The notes under the pieces were generated by a model. The model had not been told where the DNA came from. It did no database searches and was given only the letters and a program-made list of their open reading frames with translations. Both the position numbers and the translations under genes were made by a program. From NCBI RefSeq assembly GCF_003860125.1, contig NZ_RQYL01000002.1:1-64000 (forward strand): 64,000 nt of DNA, given 5' to 3'. This document shows, piece after piece, positions 61,196 through 64,000 of this stretch (within the stretch, counting starts at the first letter, position 1; each line of letters opens with the position of its first letter). Source of the stretch: Fretibacterium sp. OH1220_COT-178. GTDB taxonomy: Bacteria > Synergistota > Synergistia > Synergistales > Aminobacteriaceae.

Positions 61196-62773
61196 CTAAA
61201 ACTTACCCCACCTCCGCCTCATCGTCAAGGCCGCCCCCAGGGCCGCGCAACCCCACCCCAGCCCCGCATCGCATCCGCTGCCGCCCTCCCCTTCGATCGG
61301 GACGGAGGGAGGCGTCGGCTCCGGATTCCATGGGAGATTGGGGTTCGGGCCCGGAAGGGGGAAGGGATCGGCCGGAGGTTCGACGTCGGGCGTACCCGGA
61401 ACGCCGGGATCCGGAGTATCCGGAGCATCGGGGTTCCCGGGCCCCGCGGGATCGATGCCCGCAGCTTTCGCCAAAGAGGGAGTGCCGTACTTGGACAGAG
61501 GCTCTCCGTTGCTCTTCATGGCTGGAGCGGCCTTGGTGGAACGAGTCATCTTTTCGATGATCGCCGCGGCTCCGAGCCCGGGATCCTTTGCGGACAAAGC
61601 CGCGACCATTCCGGCGATGTGAGGAGAGGACATGGACGTTCCTTTGCCGAAAAGAACCAGCTCATCGAAACCGCCGCGGGACGTACCGGAGCCGTACCCG
61701 ACAATCCCCTTCCCCGGCGCCTGGAAATGGACGAACTCTCCGCTGTAGTTCGAGAAATCGGAGGCGGAGCCGTCCTTATTGACGCTCCCTACGGTAATGA
61801 GCCCCTTCAAGCCGATGTAGCTTCCGGGGTAGACGTACTCGCCCGCATCCCAACCGTCGCCACCCCTCTCGACCGGTTTGCCGACGGGCAAATTCTCGTT
61901 CCCAGCCGACGTGACGAAGACGAACCTGTCCTGCTTATCCATGGCCTCAAGGGCAAAATATACGGGATCGTAGCCTCCGCCCGCCATTCGCCCCGCAGCG
62001 ATCTCCTCGGGCGTGTTGGGGAAAAAATATCCCAAGGACATATTGATGGCACGAACGCCCTCGAACTGGTGTCCCGCGATGTCGTTCAGAGCATCCACAA
62101 TAAAATTGGTACTTCCCTTCTTGTTGACGCCCATAACCTTCATGGCCGCTACCCTCGCCCCCGGCGTCACTCCGGTGACATCCAATTTTCCGTCGGCGAC
62201 GGCCACACTGGAAACGAACGTTCCGTGTCCGTTGTAGTCCTGCCACTCGGGCATTCCAGCATCCCCGGGCTCATCGAGATAAGCGCGGCTGAGGGAGTAG
62301 TCGATCAGATGCCCGAGAGGCCCCTGGGAATCGATCCCCGTGTCGAGCACGTAAACGACCTGTCCGCTCACGTCGACATCGGCAAGAGGAGCATCGATCA
62401 TTTCCGTATTGAAGTTGTTGGCCCTCTTGGCGGCAATCTCCGCCCCCGTCCCGTAGATGGGCCGGTCGAAGGCCACGCCGCCGACATTCGCGTCCTTGGC
62501 CAACGCCTCGGCAAACGCCTTCTCGTCGCCCACGGGCCGCATCAGGGCGAGGACCTCGCCGTCCAGAACCAAATTCTCGTACACCTTGACGACCATGCCC
62601 CCGGCGCCCGCCGCCGTCATGGTCGCGGCCATCGTGCGGGCCGACTCCGCGCCGGCCGTGCTCACCGTTCCGGGCACGACCTTCGGAGCCTTCATACGGA
62701 CGATGACGTCCCCGAACGCCGCGGATACGAACAGCACCGACAAGAGGAAACCCAAGCCCAACAAACGTTTCAT
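61196..62773 (-). CDS. Subtilisin-like S8 protease with Synergist-CTERM sorting signal
   Basis: The 525-residue exported serine protease has a signal peptide (MKRLLGLGFLLSVLFVSAAFG) and an S8 propeptide-like region. Its triad is Asp in VVYVLDTGID, His in DYNGHGTFVSSVAVAD and Ser in GKGTSMSSPHIAGMVAAL; the oxyanion region is VTSAGNEN. A Pro/Gly/Asp-rich linker follows. The final 30 residues (EGGSGCDAGLGWGCAALGAALTMRRRWGKF) have the Gly-Cys, hydrophobic and Arg-cluster layout of the Synergist-CTERM sorting domain. ATG 62773 follows GGAGGAGG. Likely a cell-surface protease feeding peptide uptake. Confidence 0.93.
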   Translation of the reverse strand: MKRLLGLGFLLSVLFVSAAFGDVIVRMKAPKVVPGTVSTAGAESARTMAATMTAAGAGGMVVKVYENLVLDGEVLALMRPVGDEKAFAEALAKDANVGGVAFDRPIYGTGAEIAAKRANNFNTEMIDAPLADVDVSGQVVYVLDTGIDSQGPLGHLIDYSLSRAYLDEPGDAGMPEWQDYNGHGTFVSSVAVADGKLDVTGVTPGARVAAMKVMGVNKKGSTNFIVDALNDIAGHQFEGVRAINMSLGYFFPNTPEEIAAGRMAGGGYDPVYFALEAMDKQDRFVFVTSAGNENLPVGKPVERGGDGWDAGEYVYPGSYIGLKGLITVGSVNKDGSASDFSNYSGEFVHFQAPGKGIVGYGSGTSRGGFDELVLFGKGTSMSSPHIAGMVAALSAKDPGLGAAAIIEKMTRSTKAAPAMKSNGEPLSKYGTPSLAKAAGIDPAGPGNPDAPDTPDPGVPGTPDVEPPADPFPLPGPNPNLPWNPEPTPPSVPIEGEGGSGCDAGLGWGCAALGAALTMRRRWGKF

Positions 62774-62885
62774 GAAAAATCCTCCTCCTCGCACCAGCAG
62801 AATAAAATGTGCCGCCATGGAAGCAAAACCCATCAACAGCCCTCGACGCGAACCGCTCCGTGTCTCCCCCGGCGGCCCCCCACCC

Positions 62886-63758
62886 TCAGCGGGAGCTCAA
62901 CCGTTTCAGCACCCTTTTCAGCGCCGGGACGTCCTTGGCGTAGTCCAGCGGCGTCTGGCCGAACTGGTCCTTGATCCGTGGGTCGGCCCCCGCGTCCAGC
63001 AGGACCTCGACCATCGCGGGGGACTGCGACCGAAGCGCCGCGCAGCTCAGGGCCGTCATGCCCATGTCGTTCTGGGCGTCCACCCTGGCCCCGGCCCGGA
63101 TCAGCTCCGTCACGATCTCCAGATTGGAGGACGCGGAGGCGGCCAGCATCAAAGCCGTCATCGACATCGCAAAATCGCCCTTCAGCTTCAGCGCCTTCAG
63201 CGACTCGACCTTGGAGAGGTCTATCGGCATGCGCACGGCGGCATTGGGGTTGGCGCCGGCCTTCAGCAGGGCACGGACAACCGAGGGCTCGCCGTTCTTG
63301 ATGATCGCCCCGATGAGGATGGAGACGGGAGATATCTCCTCCGTTATGCCGACGCTGGCGTTGGGGTCGGCTCCCGCCTCCAGCAAGAGCGTCACATGGC
63401 GGGGGTCCCGCTGCATCACAGCCGCGAGAAACAGCGCCGTAATTCCCTTGTTCGCCACGGCATTGACGTCCGCACCGCGCTTCAGCAGCAGGGAGAGGAC
63501 CTGGGGGGACGAGTTCCTGCCGGCGGCCACCATCAGCGCGGTCATCCCGTTGGACGCCCTCGAGTTGGGGTCCGCGCCGCCATCCAGAGCCCGCTCCACG
63601 TCCGCCGCGGAGCCCCTCTGGCAGACGTTCAGAAACGTCGTGTCCGCCCGCGCAGGCCCGACGCAGGACAGAAGCAACAGCGCCAGAACCCACAGGCCAT
63701 TCCTCAATCCCGTCCGCATGAAACCTTGCCGCCGCTTCGCCGCTCCCAACGACCTCAT
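62886..63758 (-). CDS. Exported ankyrin-repeat protein 2
   Basis: The 290-residue protein has a signal peptide (GLWVLALLLLSCVGPARA) and about six ankyrin repeats: RALDGGADPNSRASNGMTALMVAA, LLLKRGADVNAVANKGITALFLAA, LLLEAGADPNASVGITEEISP, and LLDAGADPRIKDQFGQTPLDYAKD. ATG 63758 has GGGAGGG 8 bases upstream. It has operator C in front, like ankyrin protein 1, but is transcribed alone. The protease gene lies 112 bases downstream. Confidence 0.9.
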   Translation of the reverse strand: MRSLGAAKRRQGFMRTGLRNGLWVLALLLLSCVGPARADTTFLNVCQRGSAADVERALDGGADPNSRASNGMTALMVAAGRNSSPQVLSLLLKRGADVNAVANKGITALFLAAVMQRDPRHVTLLLEAGADPNASVGITEEISPVSILIGAIIKNGEPSVVRALLKAGANPNAAVRMPIDLSKVESLKALKLKGDFAMSMTALMLAASASSNLEIVTELIRAGARVDAQNDMGMTALSCAALRSQSPAMVEVLLDAGADPRIKDQFGQTPLDYAKDVPALKRVLKRLSSR

Positions 63759-63848
63759 TTCCGCATCCCTCCCGACAGATTTGTACTCCAAAAGGGGCGT
63801 CGCATCCCCCTCTTATCGCCTGCTATTTTAGGAGCGGCATAAAATTTT

Positions 63849-63865
63849 TCAAATGCGTCTGATCG
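63849..63865 (-). promoter_or_regulatory. Operator C with promoter for ankyrin protein 2
   Basis: TCAAATGCGTCTGATCG differs from operators A and B by one base. On the minus strand TTGAAA (-35) is followed after 16 bases by TAAAAT (-10). Confidence 0.68.
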
Positions 63866-63980
63866 GATTCTTTCGCCGGCTCCCCCCGCATGCGCCCGCC
63901 CGCTTGTAAAAATGCGCGGCCCGGTATATTCTGAATTGCACGCGGGAAACACGCCAACCCCGAATCGAGGAGGCCTGGAG

Positions 63981-64000
63981 ATGTCGGACATTCACCCCTT
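63981..64000 (+). CDS. Start of a gene cut by the window end
   Basis: ATG 63981 is preceded by GAGGAGG at suitable distance and begins MSDIHP. A possible promoter (CTTGTA, TATATT at 16 bases) lies upstream near 63904. Only six codons are visible, so no product can be named. Confidence 0.5.

Noticed and set aside
1-64000. CRISPR array, prophage, transposase or integrase
   Set aside because: No evenly spaced direct repeats with spacers were seen, and no transposase-, integrase- or phage-like protein occurs among the frames.

Overview
The window looks like chromosomal DNA of an anaerobic, amino-acid- and peptide-fermenting Synergistota (Synergistetes) bacterium. The strongest taxonomic marker is the subtilisin-like protease at 61196-62773. 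Its C-terminus ends in a Gly/Pro-rich linker, a GxGCxAG-type motif, a short hydrophobic stretch and an arginine cluster, the layout of the Synergist-CTERM sorting signal. The gene content fits this: many M20 amidohydrolases, Dpp and OPT peptide uptake, a TRAP transporter, NfnAB, a flavodiiron protein and a selenocysteine-containing SelD. Most genes are GC-rich with clear GGAGG ribosome-binding sites. A few islands (permease 2742-3797, TRAP operon 14081-17003, spacer 21330-21780) are visibly richer in AT.

Left part (1-20.9 kb). A tRNA-Ser(CGA) with its own promoter and terminator is followed by the decayed 3' part of a xanthine-dehydrogenase-type molybdopterin subunit gene. A long minus-strand series then runs from 13569 down to 1142. 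Its upstream end encodes a UbiX-like prenyltransferase, a UbiD-family decarboxylase and a bacterial microcompartment (BMC) module: three BMC-H shell proteins, a disordered linker with amphipathic ends, a flavoprotein-like protein and an EutN/CcmL vertex protein. Adenine deaminase, an M20 amidohydrolase, an AbgT transporter, an NCS2-like permease, an isochorismatase-family hydrolase and a cyclase-family hydrolase follow. This resembles the hydrolase-rich microcompartment loci of unknown function, with an added prenylated-FMN decarboxylase pair. It is the best candidate for an undescribed system here. Upstream lie a TRAP transporter, glutamate formiminotransferase, another M20 peptidase and a PucR/CdaR-type regulator.

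Middle part (21.8-50.6 kb). A ten-gene minus-strand operon (32988 to 21839) encodes a complete Dpp/Opp ABC transporter with an internal amidohydrolase, an OPT transporter, and DUF917, DUF1177 and AroM proteins. Housekeeping and redox genes follow: dus, coaX, comEC-comEA, flavodoxin, DUF3793, ansA-selD, an aminotransferase, nfnAB, pgi, a cytidylate-kinase-like protein, queH, transketolase and tRNA-Pro(GGG). The selD gene contains an in-frame TGA followed directly by a convincing bacterial SECIS hairpin.

Right part (50.9-64 kb). Here are VOC and TfoX-C proteins, a shortened glycerophosphodiesterase, a radical SAM protein, a flavodiiron protein, a DMT transporter coupled to a YbhN-like membrane protein, and a group of envelope and ankyrin-repeat genes. 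Three promoters in this last group carry the same palindrome (TCAAATGCGTTTGA or a one-base variant) overlapping the -35 region. A half-site sits next to the ribosome-binding site of an uncharacterised helix-turn-helix gene. This points to a small local regulon.
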